Made by a program: the position numbers and the translations under genes. The notes under the pieces were generated by a model. The model was given only the letters and a program-made list of their open reading frames with translations, did no database searches and was not told the DNA's origin. Below are positions 1 through 9,852 of a stretch of 64,000 nucleotides of DNA, in pieces. Every line of letters starts with the position of its first letter. The first letter of the stretch is position 1. The DNA comes from Mytilus californianus. Taxonomy: Eukaryota > Mollusca > Bivalvia > Mytilida > Mytilidae. Where the stretch lies: positions 110,085,088-110,149,087 of the forward strand of contig NW_026262734.1 of NCBI RefSeq assembly GCF_021869535.1, read 5' to 3'.

Positions 1-175
1 AAATGCATTATCTTTTATCTTGAAAACTGATAGAGAAAATCTCTATTGTGTAAAAACTCAAAAACTATAGAAGATAGGTAGAAACTGTTACAGGCAAAAA
101 TGATCAGTAATACAAGATTGACAAAAATGCCAAAGTGACCTAAATCATTGGATGACCCTTTAAAGGGCCATTAGC
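1..175 (+). repeat. Dispersed repeat unit, copy 1
   Basis: The stretch from about 55 to 175 (CTCAAAAACTATAGAAG, then GATCAGTAATACAAG, then ACAAAAATG and a CCCTTTAAAGGG end) is matched by a second diverged copy at about 1750-1960. The two copies share block order, so this is a dispersed or tandem unit, not unique sequence. It runs off the left edge. No coding potential. Confidence 0.5.
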
Positions 176-699
176 TGTCAAATTCAATTTCACTGATTTG
201 ACTCAAATTCTCATATTTGCTTTATAACATACTAAAACAGATATCCAAATAATCAATGCAAGGACTCGTTAAAATGTTTCAGTTTTTTCAGTTTTTAGAC
301 TAGATGCCATCTAATAAACCATCGAGATGACCTCTGAAGAATTCTGATGCTCATATTATCTGATATAAACATAAATATGATTACACAGACAAGCATGTGC
401 AATTGTTTAATAATGATTTCTCGAGGTCTGTTTGATTGCAGGCATATATTAAAAATATTTATAAATCATCATTTTACCTGTATAAGAATAATTGTTTGTG
501 GGCAGAATCAGTCAACATAATGTTCTCCTGGTGGATTCCTGGTTTCACTTTTCAATGTTGACATTCTTTTCTTTTAAATAACTATATGCATGTTGACATA
601 ATTTATTTCCAGCTAAGGGTCAAACTGAAGGTCACATGAATACTGATTCAAATCAAGTTGAATAATTGACTTGCAAGCCAAAAATAATAAGCACTGTTT
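176..699. other. AT-rich stretch, nothing recognised
   Basis: No open frame of note, no tandem structure and no repeat shared with other parts of the window was seen. Confidence 0.5.
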
Positions 700-1440
700 T
701 ATCTCGCCTGCGACGTCGCAATATGCGAAACTTGGGTATTATGATCCGGCGGAGGATTTATATTTATATTTCAAAAAGTAGAAGACCTGGATGCTTCATA
801 CCTTATGTTACAAAGTGCCGTCTGTCATATGTCCATTGTTCATGACATCATTTTTATGTTTCAGTGACTGCTTGAAAAAAAATTACAGGTTTTTTTGAAA
901 AGTGAAATACTCGCTTATTATGAGCAGTAGGAAATTTATATTTGGTATATGGGTTCCTTGCAGTGTCTACATGTGCGTCAGGTAAGGTTCACCTGACCTC
1001 GACCTTATTCCATGAATCAGTGATCAAGGTTAAAGTTACATGGTCAAGTCCGTATCTTAGATACTATAAGCAGTAGGTCAATATTTGGTGTATGGAATGA
1101 TTGTCAGGTGTACATGTCCGACTTACAGGTTTCATCTGACTTTGACCTCAATTTCATGGTTCATTGGACAATGTTAAGTTTTTGTGGTTTGGTCTATTTC
1201 TCAGATAACATAAGCAATAGGGCCACTATACTTGGTGTATGGAATGATTGTCAGATACTATAAGCAGTAGGTCAATATTTGGTGTATGGAATGATTGTCA
1301 GGTGTACTTTTCCGTCTGGCAGGTTTCATCTGACCTCTACCACAATTTCTTGGTTCATTGGACGATGTTTAGTTTTTGTGGTTTGGTCCATTTCTTAGAT
1401 ATTATAAGCAATATGTCATTTATATTTACAGCTGAATGCA
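700..1440 (+). repeat. Diverged tandem array, unit about 150-190 bp
   Basis: The phrase TCAATATTTGGTGTATGGAA followed by TGATTGTCAGGTGTAC and then ATTTCATGGTTCATTGGAC occurs at about 1078-1200 and again at about 1270-1400. A partial copy lies at 1210-1255 and a more diverged one at about 905-1056. The 75-residue open frame at 1248-1475 is only this repeat read through and is not a gene. Confidence 0.65.
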
Positions 1441-1450
1441 TCGAGTGTGT

Positions 1451-1673
1451 AGGTAAAGGTAATATCTTTGGTTAGCTTGCTTGCTAGCTGAACCGTGAAG
1501 TCATTATTAGGTTAGGTAAACTACCCTCCTTTAAGAGTAGACTAGTCCGACAGATAACCAATCTATCTGTCTGTAGGACTAGACTACTCGGAAAGAAGGG
1601 TAGTATACCTAACCTAATAATGACTTCACAGTTCAGCTAACAAGCAAGCTAATCAAAGATTATACCTTTACCT
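1451..1673. mobile_element. Foldback (MITE-like) element, about 223 bp
   Basis: The left half reads AGGTAAAGGTAATATCTTTG ... GGTTAGCTTGCTTGCTAGC ... ATTATTAGGTTAGGTA. The right half is its reverse complement with scattered mismatches, meeting at a short centre near 1555-1570. The arms are about 100 bp each. No open frame and no clear target-site duplication was found, so the superfamily cannot be named. This looks like a non-autonomous DNA transposon. Confidence 0.75.
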
Positions 1674-2168
1674 TTAAATATAATTTCGCAATCCCGCTTT
1701 TTTAAACATTTGAAACTCAAAAAAAATCTATTTTGATTTTTTTCCAACTTGTGGCTTATTCCCCTTTAAGGAGTAACTGCCTGCAGAGACATATATACAT
1801 ATGTATATATGTCTCTGCTGCCTGTAAATGACAATTTTTAGGTAATTTTGGTTTTTCGCCTATATTCTCAAAAACTAAAGAAGTAAGATAAAAACCGTTG
1901 ACAGCAAAAATAATCAGAAATACAAATTCTACAAAAATGACAATACAACCGAAATAATTGTATGATTTTTGACTCTTTTTTTTTTTTTGTCCATCATATA
2001 TTTTTTCAAAGATCTTCTTCTTTGAAACTATTGAGCAAATTTCAACTAAACTTGGGATGAATGATCGTGTAACTTGTATAAAGTTTGTGTTTTTTTATTC
2101 CTGTTGGTCAAAATACATGGCCACCATGGCTAAAAATAGAAATTAACGATATAATGCATTAATTGTCT
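1674..2168 (+). repeat. Dispersed repeat unit, copy 2
   Basis: The block from CCCCTTTAAGGAGTAACTG (about 1760) through TTCTCAAAAACTAAAGAAG (about 1866) to CTACAAAAATGACAATAC (about 1930) parallels the repeat at the left edge. It is interrupted by the short palindrome at 1784-1817. A T-run lies near 1977-1988. No gene. Confidence 0.5.
1777..1824. repeat. 34-bp perfect palindrome flanked by 7-bp direct repeats
   Basis: Positions 1784-1817 are a perfect inverted repeat with 17-bp arms and no spacer: CAGAGACATATATACAT, then its exact reverse complement. CTGCCTG lies directly on the left (1777-1783) and again directly on the right (1818-1824). Removing the palindrome and one CTGCCTG gives continuous AACTGCCTGTAAATG, which fits the host repeat. 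The arrangement resembles an insertion with a 7-bp target-site duplication. Confidence 0.8.
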
Positions 2169-2418
2169 TATACTTTGAAGGGGGTCTCATTGGGGGGTTC
2201 TGATCCCGGATCCCGCTTACTGTGTTGTCAGATTCCCGTATCCCGCTTACACTATGTACGTAAGCAATTCTCATTTTTTTGTAATTTCCCGTATCCCGCT
2301 AGACTTCATTTCCCGTTTTCACGGCACAATAATTTGACTTTCACGTGTCACGCTTACAAAAAAATCGGCAATCCCGCGTCACGCTTAGACCCCAATGAGA
2401 CCCACTTTGAAAAGTATA
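2169..2418. mobile_element. MITE-like element with TATACTTT termini and repeated TCCCG motifs
   Basis: The ends are inverted repeats. The left is TATACTTTGAAGGGGGTCTC then ATTGGGG; the reverse complement of the right end is TATACTTTTCAAAGTGGGTC then TCATTGGGG. The interior carries repeated TCCCG blocks (ATCCCGCTTAC, CGTATCCCGCT and similar), several followed by CTTAC or CTTAG. The 87-residue open frame across it is not convincing coding sequence. Confidence 0.65.
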
Positions 2419-2741
2419 TTATATAGAGTCTATATTACGGGACAAAATTGATCAAAATGACAAGATCTACGTACTTGCTGTTTGCAACAAAATTATCAGA
2501 TGACTCAAGAAGTTATCACACAACCTCCTGACTAAGGGCAGGCATATAAAGACCGTCCTTACCTGTATTGTGTCTTATTTGCTTCAAGCTTATTAGTTCT
2601 TAATTAAAATAAACAACATAGCACAAACTGTTGGCATGACACGTGTTTTTACCACAATTAAGTAATAAGTATTTCTCCAATGTTATAATTTATATTCAAT
2701 TTTGGATTGTTTAAGTATTTTATTTGGCATTCTAACTGTTT
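2419..2741. other. No gene; small family A scrap possible
   Basis: The phrase CTCCTGACTAAGGGCAGGC near 2525-2545 resembles the interior of the dispersed family A. Nothing else is recognised. Confidence 0.4.
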
Positions 2742-3129
2742 ATTAAGGTCCCTTTCACTTTACAAACATCGATCACTTAAACGATGCTTAAGGTCCCCTT
2801 CAACTTACAAACATCGAACACTAAAACGGTGCTTAAGGTCCCCTTCATCTTACAAACATCGAACACTAAAACGGTGCTTAAGGTCCCCTTCAACTTACAA
2901 ACACCGAACATTAAAACGGTGCTTAAGGTCCCCTTCAACTTACAAACATCGAACACTAAAACGGTGCTTATAATGTCCCCTTCAACTTACAAACACCGAA
3001 CATTAAAACGGTGCTTAAGGTCCCCTTCAACTTACAAACATCGAACACTAAATCGGTGCTTAAGGTCCCCTTCAACTTAGAAACATAAAACAATAAAACG
3101 GTGCGTAAGGACCCCTTCAACTTACAAAC
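2742..3129 (+). repeat. 45-bp minisatellite, about 8.6 copies
   Basis: The unit starts TTAAGGTCCCCTTCAACTTA and ends GAACACTAAAACGGTGC. Copies are nearly identical apart from a few substitutions and one small insertion near 2968-2976. The period is divisible by three, so repetitive 88- and 98-residue open frames arise here. They have no other coding signs and are treated as by-products. Confidence 0.9.
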
Positions 3130-3280
3130 AGAAGTGTGAGCTTTTAATTCGTGCTGAAGAACTCATTTTGATGTTCAAATGAAGAACAGCAATAAAAGCT
3201 TTGTTACTTCGCATTTGGTTTGCATATGGTGCGGGAAGGGATTCGTTTGTCATAACGTATACACTATATCATTTCCTTTC

Positions 3281-5697
3281 CGAAACAAAACCTTATCCTC
3301 TTCAAAACACTGAACGAAACTAAACCTTATCCTCTTCAAAACACTGAACGAAACTAAACATTATCCTCTTCAAAACACTGAACGAAACTAAACCTTATCC
3401 TCTTCAAAACACTGAACGAAACTAAACCTTATCCTCTTCACAACACTGAAGTAACTAAATCTAACTTCTTCTAAACACTGACCGAAACTAAACCTTATCC
3501 TCTTCAAAACCTAGAACGAAACTTAACTTTATCCTCTTCAAAACACCGAACGAAACTTAAATTAATCCTCTTCAAAACACTGAACGAAACTAAACCTTAT
3601 TCTCTTCAAAACACTGAACGAAACTAAACATAATTCTCTTCAAAAAACTGAAGGAAACTAAACCTTATCCTCTTCAAAACACTGAACGAAACTAAAACTA
3701 ATCCTCTTCAAAACCCTGAACAAAACTAAACCTTATCTTCTTCTTAACACTGAACGAAACTAAACTTTATCCTCTTCAAAACACGGAATGAAACTAAACC
3801 TTATCCTCTTCAAAACACTAAACAAAAGTATACATAATCCTCTTCAAAACAATGTACGAAACTCAACATTACCCTCTTCAAAACACTGAACGAAACTATA
3901 AACCTGACCCTTTTCAAAACCCTTACCGAAACTAAACTTAACTCTCTTCAAAACCCTGAACGAAACTTGAATTAATCCTCTTCAAAACACTTAATAAAAC
4001 TAAACCTTATCCTCTTCAAAACACTGAACGAAACTATAAACCTGACCCTTTTCAAAACCCTTACCGAAACTAAACTTAACTCTCTTCAAAACCCTGAACG
4101 AAACTTGAAATAATCCTCTTCAAAACACTTAATAAAACTAAACCTAATCCTCTTCAAAACACTTAATAAAACTAAACCTAATCCTCTTCAAAACCCTGAA
4201 CGAAACTAAACCTTATCCTCTTCAAAACCCTGAACGAAACTAAACGTTATCCTCTTCAAAACCCTGAACGAAACTAAACATTATCGTCTTCAAAACCCTG
4301 AACGAAACTAAACCTTATCCTCTTCAAAACACTGAACGAAACTAAACCTAATCCTCTTCAAAACCCTGAACGAAACTAAACCTAATCTTCTTCAAAACCC
4401 TGAACGAAACTAAACCTAATCCTCCTCAAAACCCTGAACAAAACTAAACCTTATCCTCTTCAAAACCCTGAACGAAACTAAACCTAATCTTCTTCAAAAC
4501 CCTGAACGAAACTAAACCTTATCCTCTTCAAAACCCTGAACGAAACTAAACCTAATCTTCTTCAAAACCCTGAACGAAACTAAACCTTATCCTCTTCAAA
4601 ACCCTGAACGAAACTAAACCTAATCTTCTTCAAAACCCTGAACAAAACTAAACCTTATCCTCTTCAAAACCCTGAACGAAGCTAAACCTGATCCTCTTCA
4701 AAACACCGAACGAAACTAAACCTGATCCTCTTCAAAACACTGAACGAAACTAAACCTTATCCTCTTCAAAACACGGAATGAAACTAAACTTTATCCTCTT
4801 CAAAACACTGACTGAAACTAAACCTTATCCTCTTCAAAACACAGAATGAAACTTAACCTGATCCTCTTCAAAACCCTGAACGAAACTAAACCTTATCCTC
4901 TTCAAAACATCGAACGAAACTAAACCTAATCCTCTTCAAAACACGGAACAAAACTAAATCTTATTCTCTTCAAAAAACTGAACGAAACTCAACCTTATCC
5001 TCTTCAAAACCCTGAACGAAACTAAACATTATCCTCTTCAAAACACCGAACGAAACTAAACCTAATCCTCTTCAAAACACGGAACAAAACTAAATCTTAT
5101 TCTCTTCAAAAAACTGAACGAAACTAAACCTTATCCTCTTCAAAACCCTGAACGAAACTAAACCTGATCCTCTTCAAAACGCTGTATGTATCTAAAGCTT
5201 ATCCTCTTCAAAACCCTGAACGAATTTAAACCTAATCCTCTTCAAAACTCTGAACGAATTTAAACCTAATCTTCTTCAAAACCCTGAACGAATTTAAACC
5301 TAATCTTCTTCAAAACCCTGAACGAAACTAAACCTTATCCTCTTCAAATCACTGAACGAAACTAAACTTTATCCTCTTCAAAACATCGAGCGAAACTTAA
5401 TTAAATCCTCTTCAAAAAACCGAGCGAAACTTAAATAAATCCTCTTCAAAACACTGAACGAAACTAAACCTTATCCTCTTCAAAATACTGAACAAAACTA
5501 AACCTTATCCTCTTCAAAACACTTAACGAAAATAAACCTAATCTTCTTCAAAACCCTGAACGAAACTAAATCTTATCCTCTTCAAAACACTGAACGAAAT
5601 TAACCTTATCCTCTTCAAAACACCTAACGAAAATAAACCTAATCTTCTTCAAAACCCTGAACGAAACTAAACCTTATCCTCTTCAAAACACTGTACG
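3281..5697 (+). repeat. 34-bp minisatellite, about 71 copies over 2.4 kb
   Basis: The unit is AACGAAACTAAACCTTATCC followed by TCTTCAAAACACTG, with an ACACTG or CCCTG variant at the end and CCTTATCC, CCTAATCC or CCTAATCTTC in the middle. Variant order is not random: a block of about four units with TATAAACCTGACCC near 3896 recurs near 4034, showing a higher-order duplication of about 138 bp. It begins 150 bp after the 45-bp array. There are no spacers, so it is not a CRISPR array. Confidence 0.95.
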
Positions 5698-6316
5698 ATA
5701 CATTGTTCCTTCGATACTAATGAAATATAAATCATATAACCTATAAAAATGGTTCAATTAACATCACAAATGGTAGTGAAGTTAATTATTAATAAATGCA
5801 CACTTATTTTGTTTTGTACATTTTATAGACTAGATTCACATTTCACCGTGTCGTTGCTAAACAAATGCTTGAAAGACATTGGAATAGTGAGAAAGCAATA
5901 TTGAATTAAGAATAACAAATATTAAATATTAATAACGAAAAATCATGTGTTTGAAATACAGTGCTTAATTTCAGTCAACCCGATTTACTTTAAAACAATG
6001 GATAACTGTGAGACAACAAAATGTGTATCAATCAATAACATTAAGCCATGCATATTATGGATTTCAGTTTTTATAAAGTTGTAAGTCCATTTTGAATTTC
6101 GTTCATTATTTTCTACACTTTATTATTTGGCTAATTTTCTTTATCATTTACTTTTTCGACCCATTGCTCTCCATTATCTAAAAACCATCCAGACTTTCAT
6201 TTTATGCAATTTCTAAGAAAGTTAAATAAAAGCAAAATTTTGATGGCTTTAGAAACATTTTAAAATTCAATTTGAATACTAGTAATAGTTCAACTGCAAT
6301 ATAAACAAATAATCCA
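5698..6316. other. AT-rich stretch downstream of the 555-residue gene
   Basis: No open frame. A TTTATT at 6119-6124 (AATAAA on the minus strand) is about 550 bp past the stop codon of the gene at 6672-8339 and could be its polyadenylation signal. If so, the 38-bp array lies in its 3' untranslated region. This is a guess from position only. Confidence 0.35.
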
Positions 6317-6696
6317 CAGTCCCATGTTCTTATGAACTTATGTAGCTTTCTGTTCAGTCTCATGTTCCAATGAAATCATGTAGCTTTCTGTTCAGTCTCA
6401 TGTTCCAATGAAATCATGTAGCTTTCTGTTCAGTCTCGTGTTCCAATGAAATAATGTAGCGTTCTGTTCAGTCTCATGTTCCAATGAAATCATGTAGCTT
6501 TCTGTTCAGTCTCATGTTCCAATGAAATCATGTAGCTTTCTGTTCAGTCTCATGTTCCTAAGAAATTATGTAGCTTTCTGTTCAATCGCATTTTCCTATG
6601 AAATTATGTAGCTTTCTGCTCAATCTCATGTTCCTATGAAATCATGTAGCTCTCTGTTCAGTGTCATGTTCCTATGAAATCATATAGCCTTCTGTT
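6317..6696 (-). repeat. 38-bp minisatellite, about 10 copies, overlapping the 3' end of a gene
   Basis: The plus-strand unit is CAGTCTCATGTTCCAATGAA followed by ATCATGTAGCTTTCTGTT. Inner copies are almost identical and outer ones more diverged. The last, imperfect copy extends into the minus-strand ORF: its final codons, ending GYMIS and the stop at 6672, are repeat sequence. The array therefore sits directly at and beyond the stop codon. Confidence 0.9.
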
Positions 6697-8339
6697 TCCT
6701 GTAACGGTAACACTACTGGCTCTTGTCTTGAATTTGTCCTTTGAAATTTATTTTTGCCCCTACCACCAACTTTTCTCATCGGTGATCCATCAGTTGGAAA
6801 GATAGGAAAATATCGACCAGGAGAGACGGGTGGTGGCGATTTTGTCAGTTTATACTCACCCATATATCTTGGAGAAGGTGAAAATTGGGGAGAATGGCCG
6901 AGATCATTAAACTGATGTTCAATACTAACGAGCTTGTTTTGTCTTTGTGGGGAGTTTCTATTGAAAACTTGACCCTGACTCATTCTTTCGGGTGAACGAC
7001 TTAATGCAACTCTATCGGCAAGTCGGTTAGGAGTTTGCGTTTGAGCAGGTGACGTTCTCTCTGGTGATTTACCGTTCCTTTCCGGAGATCGACCGTACCT
7101 GTCCGGTGATTTACCCTGACTTAATCTTTCAGCAATTCTTGTTTGAGTTAGGGTTTGAGCTTGATATGTTCTTTCAAATCTTCTAAGTTTTTCAGTTTCA
7201 TTATTTTTAACATAATTCTGATCATTTAACCTAGATTCAACTGACCTAGCTCCTACTTTTGTAGAACTCAATCTTGATGTTTTATTGTCATGTCTGTCCA
7301 TTCCATTGTAATTAGAAAAAAATGGCTGCGAATGCACATTCCATCCAGATCTTGAATACTGCTTTTCAGGTGGAATTTTACTGTTTGTAGGTTGGTCATC
7401 CGAGAGTCGATCATTTAAAGGACGAGCAGTTCGAGCAAAATTTTCATAATCATTCGAGGCAATCAATTCTTTATCTCCAACGACTCTCTGAAACCAGTTT
7501 TTATGATTGTTGGAAACAGTTGGAATCGAGTTGTTCGATTTCTTTTTAGAATTGTTTGAATTTTCGGAATCGATTTTAGTGTTTTCCGGAACGACATCTA
7601 GCACTGTTCGAGGCATTATATCGGCTATACCATGACTAGTATGTCCATAATTCTCTATAGCCGTGTCCGATACCGTACTTGAATGAGAGAACGCAGTCGA
7701 ACATCTGTTGTCGATCTCTTTGCTCAAATCGTTCATAGAAAAAGAAACCTTTTTAGAATGTTCGTCTAATTTTGCATTTCCTTTGACCGGACTCGTCTTT
7801 GTTGGTCGATCGTCTATCAGCGGAAGTCGATTACTATTCGGAATAAAATCACTATCCTTCGAATTATTATTGTTGTCTGTTTCCCTCGTTACATCCTTCA
7901 AATTTGCTCTATTTATATCACTTGATCTAAAATTAAAGTCTGAATACTTAGACATTCCTAGCGGACGAGGTCTCGTACTTCGCCCAGGAGAATCCTGTTC
8001 CATTATTTTTTCAGTATTGGATATGTTTGGAAGTTTTGAAATAGTTTGGCGAATTCTGTCTCTTTCCGTTTCAATATCTTTTTGTCGCATTTTCTTTTTT
8101 TTAATCCTGAATGGAACGTTTGGTAATTTTTTCAATAAGGATTTCACAACACCTCGGTTTCTGTTTTGGTAGCTCCAGAATTCCTGTCGTCTGTTGAATT
8201 CCTCATCTCTAGGATTATCGATCAAACACGTCCTAATCCTTGCCCAGCTTCGAGAGGGTGGTTCACGATCAGCTCTTACTCCACCGATGTGAAACCCATC
8301 TCCTATCAGTGGTAATCTGGACGTATTGACACCATGCAT
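6672..8339 (-). CDS. Uncharacterised basic Ser/Pro-rich protein, 555 aa
   Basis: I do not recognise this protein. It is a single open frame. The start codon at 8337-8339 is the first ATG and has A at -3. Visible features: an N-terminal segment with SRLPLIGDGFHIGGVR (about residues 7-22), whose core recurs as NRLPLIDD near 170; a very basic run at 79-87 (IKKKKMRQK) followed by a charged helix-like stretch; a low-complexity Asn/Ser middle (about 150-320); and a C-terminal half with Ser-Pro sites, including SPDRYGRSPERNGKSPER near 411-428. There are no membrane segments or signal peptide. The many S-P/T-P sites suggest a substrate of proline-directed kinases, and the composition suggests a disordered, perhaps cytoskeletal or nuclear protein; both are inference. 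The C-terminus ends in a minisatellite unit, so its length may vary between alleles. Introns or further exons cannot be excluded. Confidence 0.7.
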   Translation of the reverse strand: MHGVNTSRLPLIGDGFHIGGVRADREPPSRSWARIRTCLIDNPRDEEFNRRQEFWSYQNRNRGVVKSLLKKLPNVPFRIKKKKMRQKDIETERDRIRQTISKLPNISNTEKIMEQDSPGRSTRPRPLGMSKYSDFNFRSSDINRANLKDVTRETDNNNNSKDSDFIPNSNRLPLIDDRPTKTSPVKGNAKLDEHSKKVSFSMNDLSKEIDNRCSTAFSHSSTVSDTAIENYGHTSHGIADIMPRTVLDVVPENTKIDSENSNNSKKKSNNSIPTVSNNHKNWFQRVVGDKELIASNDYENFARTARPLNDRLSDDQPTNSKIPPEKQYSRSGWNVHSQPFFSNYNGMDRHDNKTSRLSSTKVGARSVESRLNDQNYVKNNETEKLRRFERTYQAQTLTQTRIAERLSQGKSPDRYGRSPERNGKSPERTSPAQTQTPNRLADRVALSRSPERMSQGQVFNRNSPQRQNKLVSIEHQFNDLGHSPQFSPSPRYMGEYKLTKSPPPVSPGRYFPIFPTDGSPMRKVGGRGKNKFQRTNSRQEPVVLPLQETEGYMIS

Positions 8340-8463
8340 TGTATTGTGATTCGTGTCGTTACATTCTTTCTATTATGTCTTTGTTTTTCTGTAATTATAT
8401 TTCACAACAATGTCTTGTTTTATCAATTTTAAAAATCATTTTTTGTATCTTCATTATTAGTTG

Positions 8464-8573
8464 TCACGTGATCCTAGGGTTTTAAAATCTTTCTTTTCAC
8501 AATTACCTACCGTTATCTTCCGATCTTTATTTTTTGTTTCTGAAAGGCTGACGTTTATACAAAGGTCACGTGA
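8464..8573 (-). promoter_or_regulatory. Two palindromic TCACGTGA E-box elements upstream of the 555-aa gene
   Basis: Identical 8-bp palindromes TCACGTGA lie at 8464-8471 and 8566-8573, about 125 and 227 bp upstream of the start codon. CACGTG cores are bound by bHLH-zip factors such as USF, MITF/TFEB and Myc/Max. The GTCACGTGA context is close to the CLEAR consensus. Two in 110 bp just 5' of an ORF fits a promoter, but no start site is known. Confidence 0.45.
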
Positions 8574-9330
8574 AGCGATGACATATACTTGTCCGTACTT
8601 TAAAATCCATAATGAAGCCAAAAATCATTTTTGACTTTCTTTATCTAAATCTGGCCTCAACCTGTAATAGAATAATACATTATTGTATATGTACATAACT
8701 TCTTTAAGTAAGTATATATATAATGAAGAACTGTGAGCTTACCTATATGCAATATTAAACATTCATTAACAGAGAAAATATAAATAAATTAATAATATTA
8801 TGTGTGTGACTTGTGTATTTTAGTCAATTTGAAACATCAACTAAGCAGATTGCCAAGTCATTTGAACTTTAAACGTTTGCATTTTCATATTTGATATATG
8901 AAAAAGGGGAACTACCAATAAAATTAACTCCGTAGTTAGACGAACCAATGGAGGAACTTTACAAAAAATTTAATGAAAAATGTAATGAAAAATAGACTTA
9001 TAGATGAATGTTTGCATGCTTTATATCTTTGTACGTTACATTTATAAAAGTGATTTGAAATCTAAAAATTAAAACTAATTTAATTTGCTTTTCTATAATG
9101 TATTATACATAATCAGGACGATGATTTATAACGCATTAAATCAAATGGGTCTACTAAAACGAATGACCGAGATGAAAGGCGGGACATTTGAACTACTTCT
9201 TCAAATGAAGTGAGATGGGGTACAAACATTTATAAAGCCACCTACTGACAACTCTAATCATGAGATGTTGCGCGCATTGGTTGTGTAACGTGTGTAAACG
9301 GAGAGCATGATTCATATTACAAAATCACAC
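8574..9330. other. AT-rich stretch, nothing recognised
   Basis: No long open frame and no repeat shared elsewhere in the window was seen. Confidence 0.4.
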
Positions 9331-9403
9331 GGTCTCCTCCTGGAATCGAATCCGGGACCTCTGTGTTACAAGGCAGCGCTCTAACCGACTGAGCTAAAGA
9401 AGT
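9331..9403 (-). repeat. tRNA-like sequence (Thr-TGT-like), probably a tRNA-derived SINE head or tRNA pseudogene
   Basis: The reverse complement has a perfect A box (TAGCTCAGTCGG), a D arm GCTC...GAGC, an anticodon-loop-like CTTGTAA and a B-box-like GATTCGATTCC. It does not fold cleanly. The anticodon arm is one base short for five pairs, the T stem has mismatches at the 53-61 and 51-63 positions, and the two outer acceptor pairs fail. A functional tRNA is unlikely; a SINE promoter region or decayed tRNA copy is more plausible. Confidence 0.6.
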
Positions 9404-9696
9404 ACTTCCCTAGATCAACCACTTACGGTTGACTTACTATCTACTATTAGTACTTAGGAAACCAATCTAGTCATACGTGCATAGAACGTCAAAATTCTCC
9501 CTGAACGGATTTCGCACCCCATACAGACAGGATGGGGCTGTGTTTTTATATATCCAATTCAGCCATAACGTTTCTGTCATTTTAGGCATGGGTCTAACTT
9601 GCAGAAAAAAGAAGTCCAGGGTACGATATTTGTAAACCCCAGCAGTACAACAATTTTTGATAAATATTCTTGTAATAATAATGAAAGTCACATTTT

Positions 9697-9852
9697 ATAT
9701 TGTTCAGTCTTTAGTTTTCTATGATGTGTTTTGTATACGGTTATAATTGTCTTTTGATCGTTTTTCGTTTTTTACCATGGCGTTGTCAGTTTGTTTTCGA
9801 CTTCTGAGTTTGAATATGCCTTTGGTATCTTTCGCCTCTCTTATATTTTTTA
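9697..9852 (+). repeat. Dispersed repeat module containing CCATGGCGTTGTCAGTTTG
   Basis: The block with CCATGGCGTTGTCAGTTTG and TGCCTTTGGTATCTTTCG is one I recall as very abundant in mussel genomes, usually at the 3' end of longer elements. Only one copy is in this window, so the call depends on recall. The preceding 9404-9696 has no recognisable gene. Confidence 0.5.

Noticed and set aside
2707-3080. Repeat proteins of 88 and 98 residues
   Set aside because: They arise only because the 45-bp unit is a multiple of three; two different frames of the same array are open.
3281-5697. CRISPR-like array
   Set aside because: The repeats are directly head to tail without unique spacers and the context is eukaryotic; it is a minisatellite.
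7708-8172. 154-residue plus-strand protein
   Set aside because: Lies antisense inside the better supported 555-residue ORF and is hydrophobic only because it is its complement.
9331-9403. Functional tRNA-Thr gene
   Set aside because: Anticodon arm is short by one base and T stem and outer acceptor pairs mismatch.
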